The position numbers were made by a program, and so were the translations under genes. From Bordetella parapertussis (GTDB taxonomy: Bacteria; Pseudomonadota; Gammaproteobacteria; Burkholderiales; Casimicrobiaceae): a stretch of DNA of 64,000 nucleotides. Within the stretch, counting starts at the first letter, position 1; every line of letters begins with the position of its first letter. The stretch is from contig CALQLA020000004.1 of NCBI GenBank assembly GCA_943331295.2, forward strand, positions 1 through 64,000. Reading direction: 5' to 3'. The notes below the pieces were generated by a model, which saw only the letters and a program-made list of their open reading frames with translations, did not search any database and had not been told where the DNA came from. Below are positions 32,544 to 40,775 of this stretch, piece after piece.

Positions 32544-34319
32544 ATGAAGTCAACGATCGCCGAGCAACTCGTCAAGTACCTGGAAGGCCGTGGCGTCAGG
32601 CACATGTTCGGGCTGTGCGGGCACACCAACATCGCCGTGCTGGCCGCGCTGTCGAAGAGCAAGAAGATCAAGTTCATCAACACCCGGCACGAGCAGATCG
32701 CGGCGCATGCGGCCGACGGCTACGCGCGGGCGACCGGCAAGGCTTCGGTCGTGCTGTCGCACCTTTCGCCCGGGCTCACCAACGCCGCCACCGGGGTGGC
32801 CAATGCCGCGCTCGACTCGATCCCGATGGTGGTGATCGCCGGCGACGTGCCGACGCACTACTACGGCAAGCACCCGCACCAGGAAGTGAACCTGCACGCC
32901 GACGCGTCGCAGTACGAGATCTACCGGCCGTTCGTCAAGCGCGCGTGGCGCGTGGATTCGCCGCACCTCTTCCCCGAGATCCTCGAGAAGGCGTTCGCGC
33001 TGGCCGAGAGCGGCCGGCCGGGCCCGGTGCTGGTCGACGTGCCGATGGACATCTTCTCGAAGGAGATCGACAGCAAGCTGTGGAAGCGCCTCGCCGCCAA
33101 CGCGAAGTCCGTAGCCAAGCCGTCGCTCGACGAGACGACCGCCGAGCGGATCATCCAGCAGTTGCTGGCGGCGAAGAAGCCGCTGCTGTACGTCGGCGGC
33201 GGCATCCTGCTTGCCGACGCCGCGACGGAGATGCGCGAACTGGCCGAGCACCTGTCGCTGCCCGTCGCGCACTCGCTGATGGGCAAGGGCGCGCTGCCCG
33301 ACGACCACCCGCTGATCCTCGGCATGACCGGCTTCTGGGGCACCAGGTACATCAACGACAAGTGCAAGGGCGCCGACTGGATCCTGGGCCTCGGCACGCG
33401 CTTCTCCGAAGCCGACTGCAGCTCATGGGAAGACAAGTACACGTTCAGCTTCCCGCCGACGAAGCTGATCCACATCGACATCGACCCGGCCGAGATCGGG
33501 CGCAACTACCCGGTGGCGATCGGCGCGGTCGCCGACCTCAAGTCCGCGCTGACGGTGCTCAACCGCGTCGCGCGCCGGCTGGCACCGAAGGGCGTCCAGC
33601 GGCCGAAGCTGGTGGCCGAGATGGCCGCCAACCGGAAGAAGTTCGTCGCCGGCAACCGGAAGGCGATGGACAGCGCGGCATGGCCGATGCGGCCGGAGCG
33701 GATCCTCGCCGACCTGCGCGCCGCGCTGCCGCGCGACTCGATCCTGTGCACCGACGTGGGCTGGAACAAGAACGGGATGGCGCAGCAGTACCCGATCTAC
33801 ACGCCGGGCAGCGTGCTCACGCCGGGCGGCTTCGCGACGATGGGCTTCGGCTCGCCGGCGGCGCTGGGAGCGAAGGTGGCGAGGCCCGACAAGGTCGTGG
33901 TGGCGCTGATCGGCGACGGCGGCTTCGGCCAGAACCCGGCGGCGCTCGCCACCGCGTTCGAGGAGGACATCGCCGTGATCTGGGTGATCATGAACAACTG
34001 CGCGTTCGGCACGATCGCCGGCCTCGAGAAGGCCCACTACGGCACGACGTTCGCGACGGTGTTCGAGAAGGACGGCAAGCCGTACTCGCCGGACTTCGCG
34101 GCGATCGCCCGCGCCTACGGCGTCGACGGCGTGAAGATCGAGTCCGCGGCCGGGTTCAGGCCCGCGCTGGAGAAGGCGATCAAGTCCGGGCGCCCCACCG
34201 TCCTCGACGTCTACATGCAGAACGAGCCGGTGCCCACGGCGGGCCACTGGAACATCATGGACATCTACTCGCCGGGCAAGAAGATCCACCACGCCAGCAC
34301 GTCGGCTGCGGCCGACTGA
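32544..34319 (+). CDS. thiamine diphosphate-dependent enzyme (acetolactate synthase/decarboxylase family)
   Basis: A 591-aa ThDP enzyme with the three-domain order of acetolactate synthase-like proteins. The catalytic glutamate is in INTRHEQIAAHAADGYARA near residue 50; the central domain is around residues 195-330; the ThDP motif is LIGDGGFGQNPAALATA near residue 460, ending in NN (VIMNNCAFG). GLCGHTN near residue 27 is distinctive. The reaction could be decarboxylation or carboligation of a 2-keto acid. Paired with the acylating dehydrogenase it would convert a 2-keto acid to acyl-CoA in two steps. ATG with GGAGGAG upstream. Substrate unknown. Confidence 0.85.
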   Translation: MKSTIAEQLVKYLEGRGVRHMFGLCGHTNIAVLAALSKSKKIKFINTRHEQIAAHAADGYARATGKASVVLSHLSPGLTNAATGVANAALDSIPMVVIAGDVPTHYYGKHPHQEVNLHADASQYEIYRPFVKRAWRVDSPHLFPEILEKAFALAESGRPGPVLVDVPMDIFSKEIDSKLWKRLAANAKSVAKPSLDETTAERIIQQLLAAKKPLLYVGGGILLADAATEMRELAEHLSLPVAHSLMGKGALPDDHPLILGMTGFWGTRYINDKCKGADWILGLGTRFSEADCSSWEDKYTFSFPPTKLIHIDIDPAEIGRNYPVAIGAVADLKSALTVLNRVARRLAPKGVQRPKLVAEMAANRKKFVAGNRKAMDSAAWPMRPERILADLRAALPRDSILCTDVGWNKNGMAQQYPIYTPGSVLTPGGFATMGFGSPAALGAKVARPDKVVVALIGDGGFGQNPAALATAFEEDIAVIWVIMNNCAFGTIAGLEKAHYGTTFATVFEKDGKPYSPDFAAIARAYGVDGVKIESAAGFRPALEKAIKSGRPTVLDVYMQNEPVPTAGHWNIMDIYSPGKKIHHASTSAAAD

Positions 34320-34338
34320 AGGCGAGCGCAAGATCACC

Positions 34339-34923
34339 GTGATCGTCAATATCGTCAACGGGTATTTCCGGCTGCTGAAGTTCATCATCGTCTGCTGTCT
34401 GGCGGTGATGGTGGTGCTGGTGTTCGGGAACGTCGTCCTCCGGTACGCGTTCAACTCCGGCATCACGGTTTCGGAGGAACTGTCGCGCTGGCTGTTCGTG
34501 TGGCTCACGTTCCTCGGCGCGACCGTGGCCATGAAGGAGCACACCCACCTCGGGATGGACTCGGTGGTGTCGCGGCTCCCGGCATGGGGCAAGAAGGCCT
34601 GCTTCATCGTCAGCCACCTGCTGATGCTCTATGCGGTGTACCTGTTCTTCGTCGGCACCTGGGCGCAGACCATCATCAACCTCGAAGTGAAGGCACCCGC
34701 GACCGGCCTCTCGTCCGGGCTCTTCTACGGCGTCGGGCTCATCTTCTGCGTGACGTCGTTCGGAGTGCTGCTCTACGACCTCTTCCAGATGCTGTCCGGC
34801 CGTCTGACCGAGGACCAGCTCATCCAGGTCAAGGAATCGGAAGACGCCGATGCGATCGAGGAGTTGCAGCGCGAAGCCGGCAAGCCGCACGGGCAACCGT
34901 CGTCGACCAACGCCAAACCGTAG
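34339..34923 (+). CDS. dctQ: TRAP transporter small permease (DctQ)
   Basis: A 194-aa membrane protein with four hydrophobic helices and the DctQ features NVVLRYAFNSGITVSEELSR near residue 36 and TFLGATVAMKEHTHLGMD near residue 62. The C-terminal 35 residues are charged and Pro/Asn-rich. Start GTG at 34339, 19 bp after the ThDP gene. It forms the small membrane subunit of a TRAP transporter; its partner dctM starts 11 bp downstream but is interrupted by an amber codon. Confidence 0.9.
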   Translation: MIVNIVNGYFRLLKFIIVCCLAVMVVLVFGNVVLRYAFNSGITVSEELSRWLFVWLTFLGATVAMKEHTHLGMDSVVSRLPAWGKKACFIVSHLLMLYAVYLFFVGTWAQTIINLEVKAPATGLSSGLFYGVGLIFCVTSFGVLLYDLFQMLSGRLTEDQLIQVKESEDADAIEELQREAGKPHGQPSSTNAKP

Positions 34924-34934
34924 GGAAGACGACC

Positions 34935-36218
34935 ATGACCGTTGCGATATTCCTCTTCGCGCTGCTGGGCGCGATGGCGATCGGCATGCCGATCGCGTTC
35001 TCGCTGATCGTCTGCGGCATCGCGCTGATGCTTCACCTCGACATGTTCGACGCGCAGATCATCGCGTAGAACCTGCTGAACGGCGCCGACAGCTTCCCGC
35101 TGATGGCCGTGCCGTTCTTCATGCTGGCCGGCGAGATCATGAACACCGGCGGCCTGTCCAAGCGGATCGTCAACGTCGCGCTGACGCTCGTGGGCCACGT
35201 CCGCGGCGGCCTGGGCTACGTGGCCATCGTCGCGTCGTGCATCCTGGCGGCGCTGTCGGGCTCGGCCGCCGCCGACGCGGCGGCGCTGGCCGCGCTGCTG
35301 TTCCCGATGATGGTGCGGGCGGGCCACGATCCGGGCCGCTCGGCAGGGCTGATCGCCGCCGGCGGCATCATCGGCCCGATCATTCCGCCGTCGATCGGCT
35401 TCATCATCTTCGGCGTCGCCGCGGGCGTGTCCATTTCCAAGCTGTTCCTGGCCGGCATCGTGCCCGGCCTGATGATCGGGGCGGGCCTCGCCGTCGCGTG
35501 GTGGTTCCAGGCGCGCAAGGAAACGATCGTCCCGCCGCCGAAGGCGTCGCGGCAGGAAGTGATGCGCTCGATCACCGACGGCGCCTGGGCGCTGGCGCTG
35601 CCGGGCATCATCATCTTCGGCCTCAAGTTCGGCATCTTCACGCCCACGGAGGCCGCGGTGGTCTGCGCGGTCTACGCGCTGTTCGTCGCCATGTTCATCT
35701 ACCGCGAGCTCAAGTGGTCGGAGCTCTACTCGGTGTTCGCGGCGGCCGCGCAGACGACCGCGGTGGTGATGTTCCTGGTCGCCGCGGCGCTGGTGTCGTC
35801 GTGGCTCATCACCGTCGCGGAAATCCCGGCGCAGGTGACGGCACTGCTCCAGCCGTTCATGGGCAACAAGATCCTGCTGATGATCGCGATCCAGGTGCTG
35901 GTCGTGGTCGTCGGCACCGCGCTCGACATGACGCCGACGATCCTGATCCTGACGCCGGTGCTGATGCCGATCGTGATCAAGGCCGGCATCGACCCCGTCT
36001 ACTTCGGCGTGCTGTTCATCATCAACAACTCGATCGGGCTCATCACGCCGCCGGTCGGCACCGTGCTGAACGTCGTCTGCGGAGTCGCGAAGATCAAGAT
36101 GGACGACCTCATCAAGGGTGTCTGGCCGTTCATGATCGCGCAGCTCCTGGTGCTGGCGCTGCTGATACTTTTCCCCGCGCTGGTCATCGTGCCGGCGCGG
36201 TGGTTTGCCGCCACCTGA
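34935..36218 (+). pseudogene. dctM: TRAP transporter large permease dctM with in-frame amber codon
   Basis: The complete frame encodes a 427-codon DctM protein (MTVAIFLFALLGAMAIGMPI at the start, LSGSAAADAAALAALLFPMM near residue 110, VGTALDMTPTILILTPVLMP near residue 325). Codon 45 is TAG at 35067-35069, where the family normally has a glutamine (DAQIIA-stop-NLLNGADSFP). A single C-to-T change (CAG to TAG) explains it. No frameshift is present and the rest looks well kept, so the mutation is recent or a base-calling error. An internal start at 35103 would lack the first helix. Confidence 0.85.
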
Positions 36219-36288
36219 GGCACCCTCGGGTTCCGCGGTTCGGCGTTGCCGGGTTGACCGGAGTTTCATCCGGAGAAAGGAGACGAAA

Positions 36289-36980
36289 GTGAAGGTGAAG
36301 TGAAGTCGATCTTTCGCTTCACCAACCTCCGCGGCGCGCTGATCACGATGCCGCACAAGGTCACGACCGTCGGACTGCTCGACGAAGTCTCGACGACGGT
36401 GAAGATCGCGGGCGCCTGCAACGCGGTGCTGAAGCGGCCCGACGGCACGCTGCTGGGCGACATGTTCGACGGGACCGGCTTCACGCGCGGCCTGAAGCAC
36501 AAGGGCTTCGCCTGCGCCGGGGAGAAGTGCCTCGTCGTCGGTTCGGGCGGGGTGGGTTCGGCGATCGCCGCCTCGCTCGCCGCCGAAGGCGTGGGCTCGA
36601 TCGCCCTGTTCGACACCAATGCGGCGTCGGCCGAGGCGCTTGCGGGGCGGCTTGCGCTGCACTATCCCCGGCTCGCTGTGCGCGTTGCATCCAGCGACCC
36701 CGCCGGCTACGACCTGGTGGTCAACGGGACACCGCTCGGGATGCGCCCGGAGGATCCGCTGCCGATGGACGTCGCGCGCCTCGCCCCGTCGACGTTCGTC
36801 GGCGAGGTGGTGATGAAGACGGAGATCACCCCGCTGCTGCGGGCGGCAAGGGAGCGCGGGTGCCGGACGCAGGTCGGCACCGACATGCTGTTCAAGATGA
36901 TTCCCGCGTACCTCGAATTCTTCGGCTTGGGCACCGCCACCAGCGACGAGCTGCGGGCGACGGCGAAGGTCGCGTACTGA
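36289..36980 (+). pseudogene. aroE: shikimate dehydrogenase-like gene with lost N-terminus
   Basis: A good ribosome site (AAGGAG) precedes GTG at 36289, but that frame stops after four codons (VKVK, TGA at 36301). From 36300 another frame encodes about 226 residues of a shikimate dehydrogenase-like protein: NLRGALITMPHK (the usual NVTxPxK), KIAGACNAVLK, the nucleotide-binding VVGSGGVGSAIAASLAAEG and VNGTPLGM. About 45-55 N-terminal residues, including the SLSP substrate motif, are missing. A deletion at the 5' end removed them and shifted the frame. The original enzyme would fit the dehydroshikimate theme of the QuiC-like pair. Confidence 0.8.
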
Positions 36981-36983
36981 CGG

Positions 36984-37330
36984 CCGGCGTCGGCACGGCC
37001 ACGGCGCTCGAGCAGCGCACCGTCGACGGCGGCACCCAGATCCTGATCGACCTGCAGGCAAGCAAGCGGTTCGAGGTGCAGAAGTACCTGACGATCACCA
37101 ATCACATGTACAACCCGATCCTGCTGCTGATGAGCAAGAAGAGCTACGACAAGGACGCGCTGGAATTCCTGAAGACCAAGATGCAGGTCGACGTGGTGCC
37201 GCCGGCGGAGATCGCCAAGATGAAGGAGAAGTCGAAGCCGATCATCGAGAAGTACAGCAAGGTCTACGGCGAGCAGGCGGCGAAGGAGATGTACGCCGGG
37301 ATCGAGAAGGCCAGCAAGGCGAAGCAGGCC
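36984..37330 (+). pseudogene. dctP: TRAP solute receptor (dctP) 3' remnant with internal deletion
   Basis: Directly after the aroE stop, the frame reads GVGTATALEQRTVDGGTQIL, then FEVQKYLTITNHMYNPILLL and MSKKSYDK. This is the C-terminal lobe of a DctP/TAXI-like TRAP receptor. It then jumps from SYDK to DALEFLKTKMQVDVVPPAEI, skipping about 30-40 residues expected in the family, and ends around IEKASKAKQ. No start, signal peptide or N-terminal lobe is present. It is the third damaged gene of this transport block. Confidence 0.7.
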
Positions 37331-37399
37331 GGGCGTGCCCCGGGTCGTGCGGCGACCCGGGACGCGTGTTCCAGGCGGCGCGGCGCCGCGCGTCGAACG

Positions 37400-38374
37400 C
37401 TACTGCCAGCCGGCAAGCGTCCTGGACGGCGATTCGCCGTAGACCTCGCGGTAGAGGCCGGCAAAGCGGCCGAGGTGCGCGAAACCGGCGTTCGCGGCGA
37501 TCTGCGCGACGGTCTCGCCGGTGCGTGCGTCCGCCAGCAGCCGGCGCGCGAGCACCAGCCGCCGCGACGTCACGTAACGCATGGGCGACTGCCCGTGACG
37601 TGCCTTGAACGACGCTTCGAGCCAGCGCGCACCCACCCCCGCGGCCTCGCACAGCCGCGCCAGCGTGATCGGCCCCGTCAGGTTCGCGTCGATCCAGTCT
37701 TCGACGCGCCGCAGTCGCCGCAATCCGATTGTCGCGGCGGCACCACCCGCGCGGGTTCCCGTCAACTGGTCGGCGAACCAGCCGACCAGCGCAGACTCCA
37801 GCATCACTCGCCGATGCCGGCCGCCGGTGCCTGCGTCGCCGGCGGCCCCGGTCGGGAATCCGGATTCCTGCACGAGAGCCTCGTGCAGGTCGATCAGTGC
37901 ACGGGCGACCTTCCCGCTCATCGGGACCACGGCCGCGTCCCACATGCCCGGTGCGGCCGCGTTGCCGCATCGCTGCGCGAGATCCGCTGCGACCGCGTCG
38001 CCCGAAACGCGGATCGCTATGGCGTCGTAGGGATCGGAATAGGACCGGTACTCGCGCCCGGGCGGCAGCAGCACCGCCGTCCCCGGATGCGCCTCGAGCG
38101 TGCGGGCGCCGAACTGGTAGATCACCCGGCCCGACAACGGCAGGTGCAGCAGCGCGGCCCGGGGCAATGCCGCGATGCGCTGGCGCTGGCCGACGCGGGT
38201 CCAGCCCAGGTCGACGTCCCCGCAACTCGCTGCCTGCGCGACGAAGCCGAGCGCGCCGCGCCTGACGGTATGCCGCCGATGATCGCCGTCGTACGGCGCG
38301 ATGAAGGCACGAACCTCGTCGAGGTCGTCGGACCGGAAGCTCATTGCCCATGCCGGCGCGGCTGCGAACGTCAT
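37400..38374 (-). CDS. AraC-family transcriptional regulator
   Basis: A protein of about 324 aa. The N-terminal half is an AraC-binding-like (cupin) domain (LPLSGRVIYQFGARTLEAHPG, LLPPGREYRSY). The C-terminal AraC double helix-turn-helix runs from LRRVEDWIDANLTGPITLAR through AGVGARWLEASFKARHGQSP to VAQIAANAGFAHLGRFAGLY near the end. The chosen ATG at 38374 has AAGG upstream; a GTG 9 bp earlier is possible. It is divergent from the crystallin gene. A GGAATG-GTTTG-CATTCC inverted repeat (38399-38415) just upstream could be its operator. Target genes are unknown. Confidence 0.88.
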   Translation of the reverse strand: MTFAAAPAWAMSFRSDDLDEVRAFIAPYDGDHRRHTVRRGALGFVAQAASCGDVDLGWTRVGQRQRIAALPRAALLHLPLSGRVIYQFGARTLEAHPGTAVLLPPGREYRSYSDPYDAIAIRVSGDAVAADLAQRCGNAAAPGMWDAAVVPMSGKVARALIDLHEALVQESGFPTGAAGDAGTGGRHRRVMLESALVGWFADQLTGTRAGGAAATIGLRRLRRVEDWIDANLTGPITLARLCEAAGVGARWLEASFKARHGQSPMRYVTSRRLVLARRLLADARTGETVAQIAANAGFAHLGRFAGLYREVYGESPSRTLAGWQ

Positions 38375-38398
38375 CCAAGGCACCTTCGACTGGGTTTG

Positions 38399-38415
38399 GG
38401 AATGGTTTGCATTCC
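38399..38415. promoter_or_regulatory. short inverted repeat in the araC/crystallin divergent region
   Basis: GGAATG (38399-38404), a 5-base spacer and CATTCC (38410-38415) form a perfect 6-bp inverted repeat immediately upstream of the AraC-family gene. Candidate binding site; no promoter hexamers are certain. Confidence 0.3.
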
Positions 38416-38568
38416 GTGCCCGGAAGCCACGTCAGCCTACGGACCCGCTCCGGCACGAAATGCTCGGTTTCAGGATAGACGCCTGACGTTGCCGGTGCAA
38501 GAATCTTGAGGTTCATTCAGCCCGCTGTTGCTCGACCTTCGCGTCGATGCGTTTCGAGGAGGATCACC

Positions 38569-39288
38569 ATGAAGTCTGCTGCTGTCCGTGCTTTCGCCGG
38601 TTTCGCACTCTGCCTGGCCGCGGGCTCCGCGCTCGCGCAGATCGTGCTGTTCGAGAACGACAACTACAGCGGACGCATCTTCCGCAGCAGTGCCCCCGTG
38701 CCGAACCTCGGCGACACCGGCTTCAACGACAAGGCGTCGTCGGTGATCGTCAGCGGCGGCAAGTGGCAGCTGTGCAGCGACGCCAACTTCCGCGGCAATT
38801 GCGTGACGGTCGAGCCCGGCGAGTATCCGTCGTTGCGCGCGATGAACATGAACGACAAGGTGTCGTCGGTGCAGGAACTTGGAGGCAGGCCCGCGCCCGG
38901 CTATGGCGGCAACTACCAGGGCGGGTACAACCAGGGTGGAAACAACCAGGGCGCAAACAACCAATGGGGCGGGAATTCCTACAACCCGCAGGCGACCACC
39001 AAGCTTACGGCCAAGGACACGGGCCACTGCCGCCTGATCCACGTGTCGATGGGGCGCGACCTCTACAATGGGCTGTGCAACATGAAGCAGACCGTCGACG
39101 GCAACGCGAACAAGTTCACCTTCCGCATGGGCAACGCGCAGCCGTACGTCTTCGTCAACCGTGGCGCGAACTGGGAGTGGGTGAACTCGATGAATGGGAC
39201 GACCGAGCCGGCACGCTACAAGGACCTGGGGCACAACGCGGTGTTCCGCTGGGGCGACTACCGGCTCGAGGTCGACGAAGACCTGTGA
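38569..39288 (+). CDS. exported beta/gamma-crystallin family protein
   Basis: A 239-aa protein with a signal peptide (VRAFAGFALCLAAGSALAQ). Residues about 24-105 form one beta/gamma-crystallin domain: IVLFENDNYSGRIF, then the calcium motif NDKASS, WQLCSDANFRGNC, and a second calcium motif NDKVSS. A Gly/Asn/Gln-rich linker with GYNQGGNNQGANNQ follows near residue 120, then a C-terminal domain of about 100 residues with DTGHCRLIHVSMGRDLYNGL that I do not recognise. The ATG has GAGGAGG upstream. Crystallin domains bind calcium and may stabilise or protect surface structures. It starts a run of exported-protein genes. Confidence 0.87.
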   Translation: MKSAAVRAFAGFALCLAAGSALAQIVLFENDNYSGRIFRSSAPVPNLGDTGFNDKASSVIVSGGKWQLCSDANFRGNCVTVEPGEYPSLRAMNMNDKVSSVQELGGRPAPGYGGNYQGGYNQGGNNQGANNQWGGNSYNPQATTKLTAKDTGHCRLIHVSMGRDLYNGLCNMKQTVDGNANKFTFRMGNAQPYVFVNRGANWEWVNSMNGTTEPARYKDLGHNAVFRWGDYRLEVDEDL

Positions 39289-39298
39289 GACACGCAGC

Positions 39299-39994
39299 GT
39301 GAAGGCGTCTGCCCTCGTCGTTGCGTTGCTGCTGCTGGCGGTCGCGGCCTGCGACCGCCAGGCTACCGGCACGAATCCGCCCGCCGCGGGTGCTGCGGCA
39401 CCATCGGCGGCCGCGGCGCCGGCTCCAACGGTCGCGGCGCCGGCTCCGGCGACCGCAGCGCCGGCTGCAACGGCTGCAGCGGCAGCGCCGCCGGCCGGCT
39501 TCGACCAGACGCTCGACCTGCAGGGCGTCACGTTCCACGTCACCAGCGCGAACGCCGGGTCGCTCAACCGATTGCGCATCGCGCCGAAGGGGTTGAAGGG
39601 CGACAACGCCGTCATCAAGCAGGAGATCGACGGCACGGTGACGATGGCCGAGGTCGCCGATCTCGATGCCGACGGCTCGCCCGAGGTCTACGTCTACGTG
39701 ACCTCGGCCGGCAGTGGCTCGTACGGGTCGCTGGTGGCGTATGCGGCCAACAAGGGGCGTTCGCTCTCCGCGATCTTCCTGCCGCCGCTGACCGACGATC
39801 CCAAGGCATCGAAGGGCTACCTGGGCCACGACGAATTCCGCGTCGTCGAGAACACGCTGGTGCGCCGCTTCCCCGTCTATCGCGCCGGGGACACCAACGC
39901 GCAACCGTCGGGCGGTACCCGTCAGATTCATTACAAGCTCAAGGCCGGCGAAGCGGGGTGGTTGCTGCGGCCGGATCGTACTGTCGATTTTTGA
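39299..39994 (+). CDS. PliI-type lysozyme inhibitor-like lipoprotein
   Basis: About 231 aa. A signal peptide with lipobox (LLLAVAACDRQ) is followed by an Ala/Pro-rich linker (residues about 25-62). The C-terminal domain closely follows the periplasmic i-type lysozyme inhibitor family: LDLQGVTFHVTSANAGSLN, EIDGTVTMAEVADLDADGSP, VYVYVTSAGSGSYGSLVAY, KGYLGHDEFRVVENTLVRRF. PliI proteins block invertebrate-type lysozyme; the lipid anchor would hold it to an envelope membrane. GTG start 10 bp after the crystallin stop, so the two are probably co-transcribed. Confidence 0.85.
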   Translation: MKASALVVALLLLAVAACDRQATGTNPPAAGAAAPSAAAAPAPTVAAPAPATAAPAATAAAAAPPAGFDQTLDLQGVTFHVTSANAGSLNRLRIAPKGLKGDNAVIKQEIDGTVTMAEVADLDADGSPEVYVYVTSAGSGSYGSLVAYAANKGRSLSAIFLPPLTDDPKASKGYLGHDEFRVVENTLVRRFPVYRAGDTNAQPSGGTRQIHYKLKAGEAGWLLRPDRTVDF

Positions 39995-40008
39995 CCGAGG
40001 AACCCATC

Positions 40009-40698
40009 ATGTCGCGCATCGTTGTGGCACTGTCCCTCTACATCCTGTCCGGCGCCGCGCTTGGCGCCACTCCGCTCAAGGGCGCGGTCTACTCGCCGAT
40101 GGCCGGCGTCATCTGCGACAAGAAGGGCGGCTTCTGCGCCGACACGGAGGGCGTCTCCGTCGCGTACACCAAGGAGTATCTCGGCGCCAAGGCCGAGAAG
40201 CACCTGATGGACGAGATCAACAAGGTGGGCCTGAAGGATTTCGACGCCACCAGCTTCACGATGTCCGACGGCATCGCCTGCGACACCAAGGCGAAGCAAT
40301 GCGTGGGCCGGAACGACAAGAAACTCGACGTCGCCCACACCAAGGCGCTCTTCGGCGCCGCCGCCGTCCCGGCCGCTCCCGTGGCGCCGGCCAAGCAGGG
40401 GAAGCCGGTCACGCTCAAGGGCGCCGTCTACTCGCCGGACCCCGGCGCCATCTGCGACAAGAAGGGCGGCTTCTGCGCCGACTACGATGGCGTCTCGGTC
40501 GCGCTGACCAAGATGTACCTCGGCGACAAGGCGGAGAAGAACCTGATGGAACAGGTCAGCAAGGGCGGGAAGGACTTCGACGCCACGACCTTCACGATGT
40601 CCGACGGCATCCAGTGCGACGCGAAGGCGAAGCAGTGCAAGGACAAGCTGAGCGGCAAGCCCGATGCCGCCCATACCAGGGCGCTGTTCGGTCAGTGA
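40009..40698 (+). CDS. exported protein with two YcgJ-like domains
   Basis: A 229-aa protein with a signal peptide (IVVALSLYILSGAALGA) and a tandem repeat of one domain at residues about 22-118 and 135-229. Each copy has KGAVYSPxxGxICDKKGGFC, a YLGxKAEKxLM helix, DFDAT-FTMSDGI and a second cysteine pair (CD.KAKQC), ending in HT(K/R)ALFG. This matches the E. coli YcgJ family, which has a single domain. In E. coli ycgJ lies next to pliG, another lysozyme inhibitor gene; here it lies 14 bp after the PliI-type gene. Function of YcgJ is unknown; a role in resisting host lysozyme is inferred. Confidence 0.82.
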   Translation: MSRIVVALSLYILSGAALGATPLKGAVYSPMAGVICDKKGGFCADTEGVSVAYTKEYLGAKAEKHLMDEINKVGLKDFDATSFTMSDGIACDTKAKQCVGRNDKKLDVAHTKALFGAAAVPAAPVAPAKQGKPVTLKGAVYSPDPGAICDKKGGFCADYDGVSVALTKMYLGDKAEKNLMEQVSKGGKDFDATTFTMSDGIQCDAKAKQCKDKLSGKPDAAHTRALFGQ

Positions 40699-40775
40699 GC
40701 CCGGAGCCGGCGGGCCGACGAGAGCGTGCCGCGCGATTGGCCCAACCCATTTTCCGCAGCGACGGGGAGTACACG

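Noticed and set aside
30815..34319. Sulfoacetate/taurine pathway (SauS plus Xsc)
   Set aside because: The dehydrogenase is SauS-like at family level, but the ThDP enzyme lacks Xsc features at its N-terminus and there is no Pta, CoA ligase or sulfonate exporter.
38947..38999. CRISPR or DNA-level tandem array in the crystallin gene linker
   Set aside because: Short degenerate codon repeats encoding a Gly/Asn/Gln linker in frame; no spacers.
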